Shown one piece after another: positions 26,016 to 33,459 of a stretch of DNA of 62,326 nt (position 1 is the first letter of the stretch; every line of letters starts with the position of its first letter). This DNA is from Streptomyces sp. ITFR-16 (GTDB lineage Bacteria; Actinomycetota; Actinomycetes; Streptomycetales; Streptomycetaceae). The translations under genes were made by a program, and so were the position numbers. Under the pieces are notes generated by a model that made no database searches, had not been told where the DNA came from, and saw only the letters and a program-made list of their open reading frames with translations. The stretch is taken from positions 1 to 62,326 of the forward strand of contig NZ_CP134611.1 of NCBI RefSeq assembly GCF_031844705.1, given 5' to 3'.

Positions 26016-27025
26016 GCGTACATCGACCCCATCGCCTGGCGGGCCTGGTCAGCGAGCGAGACTGCGGTGCCCATCCGGTTGTCGACGACCAGGTGCGGAA
26101 CGGCCGGTCGCAGCTCCAGGTCGATCGTTTCGAGGTACTCCTCCCAGCGGGCCAGCTTCCACGCGTCCCGGGCAGCGGAGCGGAAGGTGATGTACTCCCG
26201 CATCGACTCCTGATCGCAACGAACCCACACGGGGAAGACGTCGACGCCCATCGCGGAGCACCGGTTCGTCAGCCGTTCCATCCATTCCGGATCCGTCATC
26301 TCGCCGATGAACGGCGCGGTCAACACGGTGCTGATCCCGCACTTGATGTTGGCCATAGCCGACTGCATCAGGCAGCTGTATTCCACCGGGCGGACCTGCT
26401 CGCGGTAGAGATCGGTGTGCCTGTCGTTCGCGTCGCCGCCCAGCGCAACCAGCAGCCGTTCGACGAGAGGACGGGTGAGGGGGTCCTTGTCGAGCAGCGG
26501 CCAGCCGGTGAGCTGAACGAAGAACCGGGCCAGCTCGGTCTTCCCGCTGCCCGCGAAACCGCCGACCAGGATGAGGACCGGGCGGTGCGGATCGCCGCCA
26601 GTGTGCCTCCGCTTCCAAGCGTCGATGATGCGCTGTTGGAGGTCGAAGTGATCAGCTTCCCCCGAGCCCGGAGCGATGCGGTGAATCGCACGTTCGACAG
26701 CCAGGACGTGCGATCCGTTGAGGCGATCGTCCATCGGCGTGAGCTTGAAAGACGTCTCCTCACCCGGCAGAGCGGTCCGGAAGCCAAGGTCAGGCTCGGT
26801 GGCGCGGTACAGGAGGCAGTAGGCCCGCCGATAGTGCGGACCCGGGTAGACCTCGCCCTGCTCGTGCTGCCACAACGTCTGAGGATTCGCAGCAGGGATG
26901 CCCTTCAGCTTGGCCCGCTCGGCAACCTCCCGGAGGCGTTCGCCGGCCTTCTCCAGGGTCAGCCCGTGAGCCTCCCGCTGCTCGAGTAGCCGGTCGGGCC
27001 TCCATCCCGCTCGCTGCTTCGCCAT
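26012..27025 (-). CDS. HTH domain fused to a P-loop kinase
   Basis: 337 aa. The first 90 residues form an HTH-like domain (LLEQREAHGLTLEKAGERLR, TLWQHEQGEVYPGPHYRRAY). A P-loop kinase follows, with Walker A GGFAGSGKTE at about residue 180 and a downstream DKDPLTRP motif, as in zeta-toxin or AAA_33-type small-molecule kinases. ATG 27025 is set by GGAGGGGCAGAGG. The fusion suggests a kinase that also controls its own transcription, or senses its substrate at DNA. It is coupled by ATGA to the second kinase. Substrate unknown. Confidence 0.75.
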   Translation of the reverse strand: MAKQRAGWRPDRLLEQREAHGLTLEKAGERLREVAERAKLKGIPAANPQTLWQHEQGEVYPGPHYRRAYCLLYRATEPDLGFRTALPGEETSFKLTPMDDRLNGSHVLAVERAIHRIAPGSGEADHFDLQQRIIDAWKRRHTGGDPHRPVLILVGGFAGSGKTELARFFVQLTGWPLLDKDPLTRPLVERLLVALGGDANDRHTDLYREQVRPVEYSCLMQSAMANIKCGISTVLTAPFIGEMTDPEWMERLTNRCSAMGVDVFPVWVRCDQESMREYITFRSAARDAWKLARWEEYLETIDLELRPAVPHLVVDNRMGTAVSLADQARQAMGSMYA

Positions 27026-27227
27026 CCTCTGCCCCTCCGTCATATGCATGGGCGCGAGCCTAGGGCTCGGTCCCCAAATCCCATGTGTACGTGGATGTTG
27101 AAAACCCGTGAACAGCGATGCGCACGAGCTTCGACAAGCCGCTGTGATGTTCCGTCTCTGCCGTCGCCGGTGTGATTGGCCCCACAAGACAACCAGTCAG
27201 GGGGCGGCGATGCAGGGCATCGAACGG

Positions 27228-27983
27228 TTAGGCATCGAATTCGTAGTCCAGAACGTACGAGGCGCTGTCGAGGGTCATCTCGTTGATCTCGACGACGCGC
27301 TCCTCGCTGTCGAAGGCAGTACGGCAGAGCTTGATCACGGACCGCTCGTCCGACATGCCGAGCGCCGCAGCCTCGGAGCTTGTTGGCAGCCGGCCTCGGA
27401 TCTCCTCACGGAAGCGCACCACCGTGTGACCGAGGTCTGCGAGCCGCGCGTAGATGCCACCCGGCCCTGTATCCGCCTGCGTGATTGCCGAGCCTTCCAC
27501 CAACTCGTAGGGGAGGTAGGAAATGGCGATCATCACTGCGCGACCGTCCAGCACGTATCGGCGGGAGCGCACACAGGCAGTTTCTCCTTCCCCCAGCTCA
27601 AGCACACGAGCGATGTGCGGCGGCGGAACTGCTTGGTCGACGGTTACTTGATCAACAGCAAGCGGCCGGTCTTCGTCGGCCGACCAGATCGACTTTCCTG
27701 CGCCCCACTGGTCACGTGCCAGTCGCTGAATGCCCTGTCGCCGGATTGGGCGGAACGACTGAACGAAGACGCCCGCGCCCTTCCGGGACTCAGCAAGCCC
27801 CTGGTTCTTGAGGGTGCGAAGAGCCTGGCGGGCGGTAAGCGCAGCGACGCCGTACTGCGCGGCGAGTGCGTTTTCGCCTGGCAGTCGATCGCCGGGACCG
27901 TACTCCCCGGCCTCGATAGCTGCCTTCAGGTCGTCTGCAATCCGCCGGTACTTGGGCAACTGGCTGCCCGCATCTTTCGCCAT
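27228..27983 (-). CDS. GntR-family (HutC/UTRA) repressor, Kor-type regulator of transfer
   Basis: 251 aa: a GntR winged helix at residues 8-75 (YRRIADDLKAAIEAGEYGPG, LPGENALAAQYGVAALTARQ, ALRTLKNQGLAES), then a UTRA effector domain (RVLELGEGETACVRSRRYVL, ITQADTGPGGIYARLADLGH). Regulators like KorSA use this design to keep plasmid transfer genes off, since unchecked TraB is harmful to the host. ATG 27983 has GGGAGA upstream. It is divergent from the transfer region, and four TCGYTARCGA palindromes fill the 260 bases between them, predicting control of itself and of the transfer genes. Confidence 0.85.
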   Translation of the reverse strand: MAKDAGSQLPKYRRIADDLKAAIEAGEYGPGDRLPGENALAAQYGVAALTARQALRTLKNQGLAESRKGAGVFVQSFRPIRRQGIQRLARDQWGAGKSIWSADEDRPLAVDQVTVDQAVPPPHIARVLELGEGETACVRSRRYVLDGRAVMIAISYLPYELVEGSAITQADTGPGGIYARLADLGHTVVRFREEIRGRLPTSSEAAALGMSDERSVIKLCRTAFDSEERVVEINEMTLDSASYVLDYEFDA

Positions 27984-27996
27984 GTGTCTCCCTATC

Positions 27997-28147
27997 TCGC
28001 TAGCGATCCTATGGCGGCCAGCTATCGGGATCGCCGTAGGGACGGCTTGATCCAGGCAAGAGCCACTCGAGGAGACTACCTCGTTAGCGAGCAGCTTGAC
28101 ATCGCTAACGAACGCCGCTTCACTGAGTCCATCAACCTCGTTAACGA
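27997..28147. promoter_or_regulatory. Four operator palindromes for the GntR repressor
   Basis: TCGCTAGCGA (27997-28006), TCGTTAGCGA (28081-28090), TCGCTAACGA (28102-28111) and TCGTTAACGA (28138-28147); the last extends to a perfect 16-bp palindrome. Boxes two and three are 21 bp centre to centre, two helical turns. Box one lies within 15 bases of the repressor start. Confidence 0.8.
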
Positions 28148-28241
28148 GGTGAACGAGACCTCGTCTCGGGATTGCTCAGCCCTGCCTGACCGCCATTGGG
28201 ACGCCTCCCGCGCCCTGCCTTTCCGAGAGGAGCACCACCCC

Positions 28242-28646
28242 ATGAACGTCACCCGCCGCCCCGCCGCCAGTCTCGCCACCGAAAACTTCGACACGGAGAC
28301 CCAGGAGCTGCTGGACGCCATCGACGTGGCGCTGCCGGATTTCGGCGACATCGACCTGGACATCGCCTTCGGTACGCCGCTCGAGATGTACGGGCTGGTG
28401 ACGTCGGACGAGCTGGCCCGATGGGACGCCGCGGCCGCAATGACGAAGGGCAAGACCAAGGCGCGCGACGAGGTCATCGCGGAGTCCGGGGCGCGGCGGG
28501 AAGCGGCGCGGGACATCCTCGCGGCCGACCCGTCGATCACCGAGCTGGTGCGCGAGCGCCTGGTCGACGTGCTCCTCCCCTACGCCGCGCAGCTGCGCAT
28601 CGCGCCGCCGGTCGCCGCCACTGAGCCCGTGCCGCTCGCGGCCTAG
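28242..28646 (+). CDS. First gene of the transfer region, unknown function
   Basis: 134 aa from ATG 28242 (GAGAGGAG upstream). It is acidic in the first half (DFGDIDLDIAFGTPLEMYGL) and helical in the second, with no motif I recognise. Its position directly downstream of the GntR operators says it is repressor-controlled. A hairpin terminator follows immediately. Confidence 0.7.
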   Translation: MNVTRRPAASLATENFDTETQELLDAIDVALPDFGDIDLDIAFGTPLEMYGLVTSDELARWDAAAAMTKGKTKARDEVIAESGARREAARDILAADPSITELVRERLVDVLLPYAAQLRIAPPVAATEPVPLAA

Positions 28647-28650
28647 CTCC

Positions 28651-28675
28651 AGCCGGGTCCCTCACGGACCCGGCT
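28651..28675 (+). terminator. Hairpin terminator
   Basis: Perfect 10-bp arms (28651-28660 and 28666-28675), loop CTCAC, five bases after the stop at 28646. Confidence 0.75.
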
Positions 28676-29260
28676 CCCCCACCCGGAACCGCCTGATGGC
28701 GGCGCCGGATGAGGGAGCCGGACCCTCGGTCCCCGATTTACCGCCCGGAAGTTCTCCTCCTCGGAGGGGGCCAAGGAAGCGGCCGTTGTCTTGAGAACTG
28801 AACAGTGATCATGCGGGGCTGACGCGAGAGCGCAGCGCCGGGCAGGTGCCTAATCCGAGACGAATGGACGAGGGCGAGCCACCCGGAGAGCTGAACTCTC
28901 CCCCTACGCACGGCAACGCCGTTCCCTTCACCGGGGACGGGGGGAAGGACCGGGCGCTGACCAGTTCGATGCACCACCGGCTGGATGGCAAGCGGATCGA
29001 CCAGCGTGGCCCCACCGCATGTGGCGAGATGAGACAGATCGCCTCCGAGACAAGCCGGGTGAAGCTTGTCCCCCAGCGGCCCGACTTTGCCAGTCGCACC
29101 CACCAATTCGGTGACGTGACGCCGCAGCTGATGCGCCGGACCAAACACGGCGCGCGTCACAGCTCGACATGACGCACCGGGATCCGACCCGGCATCGCCC
29201 GCAGAGGGCGACAGGCGCGCTACCGCGCCTCTCTGTTCCAGCAGCCACGCGCTGCCCAGT
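28676..29260. other. Gene-poor stretch between terminator and transfer genes
   Basis: Several frames stay open here, but none has good codon structure plus a ribosome site. A short segment at about 29170-29235, read on the minus strand, resembles parts of a tRNA (a GGTAGCGCG-like arm and a TCGCC/GGCGA stem) but has no matching acceptor stem. I support no functional feature. Confidence 0.4.
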
Positions 29261-29293
29261 CGCTCACCGCCCGCTTCGTCGGTCCGGTGAGCG
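29261..29293 (+). promoter_or_regulatory. Structured intergenic element, family 2, copy 1
   Basis: Stem CGCTCACCG (29261-29269) with CGGTGAGCG (29285-29293), preceded by TGCCCAGT and followed by GTGGAGAGCG. It shares these flanks with the element at 30235 while the stem sequence differs and stays paired. Confidence 0.55.
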
Positions 29294-29344
29294 GTGGAGA
29301 GCGCGGAGGACTCCCGCTCCACCACCCACCCGGCAGGAGAGCCC

Positions 29345-29590
29345 ATGGATTCCCTGATCAACCACCAGTTCTTCGGCGCGACCCCGGCGACCCGCTACAA
29401 CGTCGCCGGTCTGAGCTCGGAGGAGGCGTACCGCCTGATCGGTGCGAACACGATGGCCGGCTTCGAGCCGGTCGTACACAACCGCACCGCGAAGGGCGAG
29501 CAGCTGCGCACTCGGGACGGCAACCGCCTCACCGTCGTCGCGCTGCACGGCACCAGCGTGATGAGCGCGATCGAGTTCGAGCAGGTCTGA
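29345..29590 (+). CDS. Small protein of the transfer region, unknown function (81 aa)
   Basis: ATG 29345 follows GGCAGGAGAG. The sequence is compact, without TM or cysteine: FFGATPATRYNVAGLSSEEA, then a positively charged middle and a beta-like end (RLTVVALHGTSVMSAIEFEQ). It sits between two structured intergenic elements. No family recognised; a small regulatory or nucleic-acid-binding protein is possible. Confidence 0.6.
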   Translation: MDSLINHQFFGATPATRYNVAGLSSEEAYRLIGANTMAGFEPVVHNRTAKGEQLRTRDGNRLTVVALHGTSVMSAIEFEQV

Positions 29591-29660
29591 CGGCTGCCTG
29601 ATCCGCCCGCACCGGCCCGGCCGGAACGGGCGGTGAGGGGGAGCTGGACAGCCCGTCCCG
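29586..29660 (+). promoter_or_regulatory. Structured intergenic element, family 1, copy A
   Basis: Begins TCTGACGGCTGCCTGAT and ends GAGCTGGACAGCCCG, with stem CCGCCCG (29603-29609) and CGGGCGG (29627-29633). Copies B (36221), C (37646) and a diverged D (40133) share the flanks. Confidence 0.6.
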
Positions 29661-29723
29661 CACCACAAGGACAGCCCCGAGGATCGCACCCCCGGGGCCG
29701 TCAGGACCTGATGTGGAGGCCCA

Positions 29724-29816
29724 ATGAACATCATCACACGCAACCAGGCCGACGAGGCACTGCGCAGGGCGCAGGAAGCCGACCGCCGCAACGCGCAGGG
29801 CGGTGGCCAGCGATGA
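29724..29816 (+). CDS. Micro-ORF, 30 aa
   Basis: ATG 29724 follows GTGGAGG. Product MNIITRNQADEALRRAQEAD plus a short basic tail, one probable helix. Its TGA overlaps the next ATG (ATGA). The chain of overlaps with two further small genes supports real translation. Confidence 0.5.
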   Translation: MNIITRNQADEALRRAQEADRRNAQGGGQR

Positions 29817-29899
29817 CCGACGCCGAACGCGCAGAGCTCTCGCGGAAGAACGCGGAACAGAACCGGCAGTCGAGCGGATCGAACGCTGGCAAGAAGTGA
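29813..29899 (+). CDS. Micro-ORF, 28 aa
   Basis: ATG 29813 overlaps the stop of the previous micro-ORF. Product MTDAERAELSRKNAEQNRQS then a Ser/Gly/Lys tail; highly polar. Its stop overlaps the GTG of the next gene. Confidence 0.45.
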   Translation: MTDAERAELSRKNAEQNRQSSGSNAGKK

Positions 29900-30102
29900 C
29901 CCTCTGGATCACCCGGGCCCGGACCGCGCAGCACACCGCGGCCCGGGCCCTCACCGCTCACGGCATCCACCACCCGCTCGCCCAGGCCCTGCTCGTTGCC
30001 GCAGCCGCGGCCGCCGCCAGGGCCTGGGCGGCGGGACACCCGGTACACCGCCTGCACGCCCCCGCGGATCACCCCCGGCCGGCGCCGCGATCCGCCCCCT
30101 GA
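29896..30102 (+). CDS. Small alanine/histidine-rich protein, 68 aa
   Basis: GTG 29896 overlaps the stop of the preceding micro-ORF by four bases. The sequence is rich in Ala, His and Arg, with a central hydrophobic helix (LAQALLVAAAAAAARAWAAG). It may associate with the membrane. No family recognised; part of the coupled micro-ORF chain. Confidence 0.45.
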   Translation: MTLWITRARTAQHTAARALTAHGIHHPLAQALLVAAAAAAARAWAAGHPVHRLHAPADHPRPAPRSAP

Positions 30103-30131
30103 TCCACCAACTGACCCCGGAGGTAAGCGCT

Positions 30132-30203
30132 ATGCGCTTCATCTACCTGCTCGGTATGGCCGGCCCGTTCATCGTCATCGCCACGGTGCTCCTGGCCCGC
30201 TGA
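30132..30203 (+). CDS. Single-TM micropeptide, 23 aa
   Basis: ATG 30132 follows an excellent GGAGGTAAGC site. The product is a single hydrophobic helix, starting MRFIYLLGMAGPFIVIATVL, ending in Arg. Such peptides in Streptomyces plasmids resemble small spread proteins, but the function is unknown. Confidence 0.55.
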   Translation: MRFIYLLGMAGPFIVIATVLLAR

Positions 30204-30234
30204 CCCGCACACCGCGCTTCCTGCGTTGCCCAGT

Positions 30235-30266
30235 CGCCACCGGCCCGCCCGCGCGGTCCGGTGGCG
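30235..30266 (+). promoter_or_regulatory. Structured intergenic element, family 2, copy 2
   Basis: Stem CGCCACCGG (30235-30243) with CCGGTGGCG (30258-30266), preceded by TTGCCCAGT and followed by GTGGAGAGCG, as in copy 1. The stem bases differ from copy 1 on both sides in a compensating way. Confidence 0.55.
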
Positions 30267-30357
30267 GTGGAGAGCGAAGGAGCACCTGCTTCCCCGCTCG
30301 GTTCGGCCCTCGCGGCTGGAGAGCACTTCCCCGACTCCCCCGTCCTTGGAGGACCTC

Positions 30358-30570
30358 GTGATCAGCCTTCCCCTGTTCCTGCTCGCCGGGGGCGCCACGT
30401 ACCTGTTCTGGCGCTCCGACATGCGAGCGGGCGTCATGATCGCCGCGCTCGTCTGCGGCTACGCCCTGGCCACCTCCCCGCTCGCCGGTGCCATCAACGG
30501 CATGGGCAGCGGCATCAGCACGGCCGTGCAGAACGCCGGAGACGACCAGGCCAGCACCAGCAGTCGGTGA
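30358..30570 (+). CDS. Small two-TM membrane protein (Spd-type candidate)
   Basis: 70 aa from GTG 30358 (GGAGG nine bases upstream). Two hydrophobic stretches (SLPLFLLAGGATYLFW and GVMIAALVCGYALATSPL), then a polar tail. Small membrane proteins upstream of traB in Streptomyces plasmids are often spread (spd) genes that help the plasmid move between mycelial compartments. The assignment is by context. Confidence 0.55.
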   Translation: MISLPLFLLAGGATYLFWRSDMRAGVMIAALVCGYALATSPLAGAINGMGSGISTAVQNAGDDQASTSSR

Positions 30571-30677
30571 TTTTGCCGTCTGCCCGTGGCTCCGTACCGC
30601 GAGGTGCGGGCCCGCGGGGAGGTGACAGCCCCCGACCCGTCCGTACGACCCCCGACCTGGAAGGAACTCACCCCGAT

Positions 30678-31139
30678 ATGAGCGACAGCGAAAGCGGCGA
30701 GAAGCTCGGCTCGAACCTCTCCCAGCTCATCCAGCAGCTGGAGAAGATCGAGTTCACGACGGACCGCGACCTCTACCAGTACGCCCGGATCCTGCGGGCG
30801 ATCGGCCTGGAGCTCCACATGCGGATCGGCATGGACGCGGACATGGTCGGCGCCATCCTCGCCCAGTACAAGGGCAAATGGTGGACCTTCGGTGCCCAGT
30901 CCAAGATCCGCTCCAAGCTGGTGTCCGCCCACCTCAAGGGCGGCGCTTCCGCCGCGAAGGTCCTCGGGCTGAGCGGCATCAAGATGTACGCCTCCTTCGT
31001 CAAGCACTTCATCCAGCCCGAGATCGAGGCTGAGCGGAAGGCGCGCGAGGGCAAGGGCTCGAAGAAGCCCGGATTCTCCATCGGTGACAAGCCCAAGGGC
31101 GCCGCCGGGCGTCCGGGCGAGGCCGGAAGGGCAGCGTGA
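30678..31139 (+). CDS. Conserved-looking transfer protein upstream of TraB
   Basis: 153 aa from ATG 30678. A well-folded helical core (DLYQYARILRAIGLELHMRI; KIRSKLVSAHLKGGASAAKV) followed by a basic lysine/glycine-rich tail suggests DNA or RNA contact. It overlaps the start of traB by one base or more, so it is coupled to the translocase and may be a cofactor for it. I recall similar proteins next to traB-like genes on Streptomyces plasmids but cannot name the family. Confidence 0.6.
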   Translation: MSDSESGEKLGSNLSQLIQQLEKIEFTTDRDLYQYARILRAIGLELHMRIGMDADMVGAILAQYKGKWWTFGAQSKIRSKLVSAHLKGGASAAKVLGLSGIKMYASFVKHFIQPEIEAERKAREGKGSKKPGFSIGDKPKGAAGRPGEAGRAA

Positions 31140-33289
31140 TGGCTCGCCGTATCTCCGCACGAGCAAAAAAAATCGACACCCGTACCGAAGAGGAGCAGGA
31201 CTCCTCGAGGAAGGCGTGGGTCACCTACGGCGGGCCGTGGGGCATCAACATCGGCGGCTGCATCGTCGCTGAGACCGCCCACGTGCTGCTCGCCACCACC
31301 CCGGCCTCCCTGGCGCTCGCCGCGCTCGGGCTGGCCGGCACCGGCGCGGCCCTGTCCAAGCTGATCAACCACATGGACGTCAAGGCCAAGCGCGAGAAGG
31401 ACGTCCGCTACCTCCACCAGGTCAACTCCATCGCCACCACGGCCGGGATCACCCTCGGCACCGTGGTGGGCCTGGAGTCCGGCGCCACGATGGGCGCCTG
31501 GGCACTCGCCGGGTCCGGCCTGTGCATCGCCAACCACCTCTGGTCGGCGCTGCACAAGAAGGGCGCGGGAGAGAAGGCCGACGGCAAGTGGGCCAAGCTT
31601 GAATCCGAGATCGGCCTGGCCAAGCACGAACTCCAGGAGGCCAAGTCCAACGGCAAGGGCACGGTCGTCGCCAAGGTCGAGGCGAAGGACGGGGCTACGG
31701 CGGACGAGTTCGCCCGCCGTATCCCCGCCATGACCTCCGCGCTCAAGCTCGGGTCCGGCCGCATCACCCACACCGTCGACGACGACGACGCCTCGCTGAT
31801 CACCATGCGCGTCCAGGTCGCCGACCTGCTGAAGGACGGGTTCGCGTGGCCCGGCCCCTCCGCGTTCGGCGCAGGGTTCGGCGACCTGCCGATCAACCTC
31901 GGACGGTACGAGGACGGCGAGACGCTCAAGCTCAACCTGCCCGGCATCCTCAACGACCCGCAGGAGGTCAAGGGCGGCGAGAACGTTGAGCACTGCGTCG
32001 CCCAGGGCGTCAACGGCGCGGGCAAGACGGTCGGCAACTCGATCATCGTGACCGAGGCGTCAACCCGCCGCGAGGTGTCCGTCATCGTCATCAACTGCTC
32101 GAAGTTCATGCAGGACTACGGGCACGTCCGGCACGCCGCCGACATGGTGATCACCAACGAGAAGGACGCCCGCCGGTTCTTCAAGCAGATGCACACCGTC
32201 ATCAAGGCCCGCGGCGACTACCTCGCCGCCAAGGGCCTCTCGAAGTGGAAGCCGGGCTGCGGCCTGAACTTCCTGCTGATCATCGGTGAGGAGGCCGCCG
32301 ACTTCGCCGACGGCGAGGCGTACAGCAAGGTGCTGCGCACCCTGCGCTCCACCGGCGGCTGGTTCCTCTCCTCCATCCAGCGCGCCACGCACGACCAGAT
32401 GGACACCACGGCGCGCTCCAATCACCCCGCCGGTATGGCCTACGGCCTGTCCGACGGCGCGGAAGCCCAGTACGTCCTGCCGCCCGAGGCGATCGACGCC
32501 GGCGCCTTCCCCGGCTGGGCGAACAGGAAGCCCGGCTACCTGTACGCGGCCGGAATGGGCATCGCCGAAGACCGCTGGGCGGTCACCGCTCGCACCTACA
32601 ACGCCGACCGCCCCACCCTGGCGGCCGCCGTCACCGCAGGCATGAACGTGCGCACCCCCATGGACGCCACGACCGCGGAAGCGTTCGGCGCGCTGTGGAC
32701 CAACCGCACCACGTACACCACCCCGCTCCTGGAGGGCGACACCGACGGCGTCGGTTCCTTCCCCCAGCAGCCGGCCGCACCCGCCGCCCCGGCGGCGGAC
32801 ACGGCCTCCGAGTACGACGCCGACGACGAGTACGAGGAGGACGAGGACGTGGACATCGAGGTCGACCCCGAACTGCTCGCGAAGGAGACCGAGGACTTGG
32901 ACGAGGAACTGCGGCAGATCCTGGCCGCCGACCCCGAGCCCGGCGCGTACGACCACCTCAGCGTCGACACCGAGATCGAGGCCCCGGCCGACGACGCCCC
33001 CGTCTTCCAGCTGCCCGGCGCGGTGTCCGACGAGGACAAGCTCTCCCCCGAGGACACCAAGGACGCCATCTTTGCTCGCCTGGATTCCTGGGTGCGCGAA
33101 GGCAAAGACAGCTTCGAGCCCAAGGAGCTCAACGACCTCTGGATGCGGGTCAACAAGAAGGGCGCCCGCGACTGGTGGAACCGTCTCAAGAAGCAGCTCC
33201 TGGACGACGGCGTCATCGCCAAGGACGAGTCCGAGGAGGGCTACGGATCGTACGACCTGATCCGCTCCCCGCTCGAAAACGGCAACTGA
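31139..33289 (+). CDS. traB: TraB/FtsK-like DNA translocase for conjugation
   Basis: About 716 aa. Two membrane helices (about residues 35-75) are followed by two more hydrophobic segments near 100-140. The motor has Walker A GVNGAGKT (290-297) and a Walker B region LLIIGEEAAD with GEE (383-385) where FtsK has DE. An acidic linker (DDEYEEDEDVDIEV) follows, then a winged-helix-like C-terminus (residues 640-715: FEPKELNDLWMRVNKKGARD), as in TraB DNA recognition. TraB moves double-stranded plasmid DNA between hyphae without nicking. ATG 31139 (or GTG 31136) overlaps the upstream gene. A repeat locus just downstream is a likely recognition site. Confidence 0.88.
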   Translation: MARRISARAKKIDTRTEEEQDSSRKAWVTYGGPWGINIGGCIVAETAHVLLATTPASLALAALGLAGTGAALSKLINHMDVKAKREKDVRYLHQVNSIATTAGITLGTVVGLESGATMGAWALAGSGLCIANHLWSALHKKGAGEKADGKWAKLESEIGLAKHELQEAKSNGKGTVVAKVEAKDGATADEFARRIPAMTSALKLGSGRITHTVDDDDASLITMRVQVADLLKDGFAWPGPSAFGAGFGDLPINLGRYEDGETLKLNLPGILNDPQEVKGGENVEHCVAQGVNGAGKTVGNSIIVTEASTRREVSVIVINCSKFMQDYGHVRHAADMVITNEKDARRFFKQMHTVIKARGDYLAAKGLSKWKPGCGLNFLLIIGEEAADFADGEAYSKVLRTLRSTGGWFLSSIQRATHDQMDTTARSNHPAGMAYGLSDGAEAQYVLPPEAIDAGAFPGWANRKPGYLYAAGMGIAEDRWAVTARTYNADRPTLAAAVTAGMNVRTPMDATTAEAFGALWTNRTTYTTPLLEGDTDGVGSFPQQPAAPAAPAADTASEYDADDEYEEDEDVDIEVDPELLAKETEDLDEELRQILAADPEPGAYDHLSVDTEIEAPADDAPVFQLPGAVSDEDKLSPEDTKDAIFARLDSWVREGKDSFEPKELNDLWMRVNKKGARDWWNRLKKQLLDDGVIAKDESEEGYGSYDLIRSPLENGN

Positions 33290-33303
33290 GAGTAGCTGGA
33301 AGC

Positions 33304-33442
33304 GGGAGGGGCCGCACACCGCACAGCGCACTGTGCGGCCCCTCCCCCTCTCTAGGGAATTTCCACTGTGCAGGCCCGCACACAGGTGATTGATCCTGGT
33401 TTGCGCCCTGTGCAGTGTGCGCCGCACACCTCCCCCGCACAT
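33304..33442. promoter_or_regulatory. clt-like locus: CCGCACA repeats downstream of traB
   Basis: CCGCACA occurs in direct orientation at 33312, 33319, 33376, 33422 and 33435, and inverted at 33332-33338; CTGTGCAG occurs at 33366 and 33408. A 15-bp hairpin (33304-33318 with 33332-33346) encloses the first copies and may terminate traB transcription. In circular Streptomyces plasmids, TraB recognises short tandem 8-mers in clt near traB. Confidence 0.55.
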
Positions 33443-33459
33443 TACGGAAGGTAATCAAA

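Noticed and set aside
28846..29172. 108-aa plus-strand gene in the gene-poor stretch
   Set aside because: No ribosome site, atypical codon pattern, and competing frames on both strands of similar quality.
29170..29240. tRNA gene on the minus strand
   Set aside because: A D-arm-like and an anticodon-stem-like piece are present, but the T-arm loop is short and there is no complementary acceptor stem. It is at most a remnant or coincidence.
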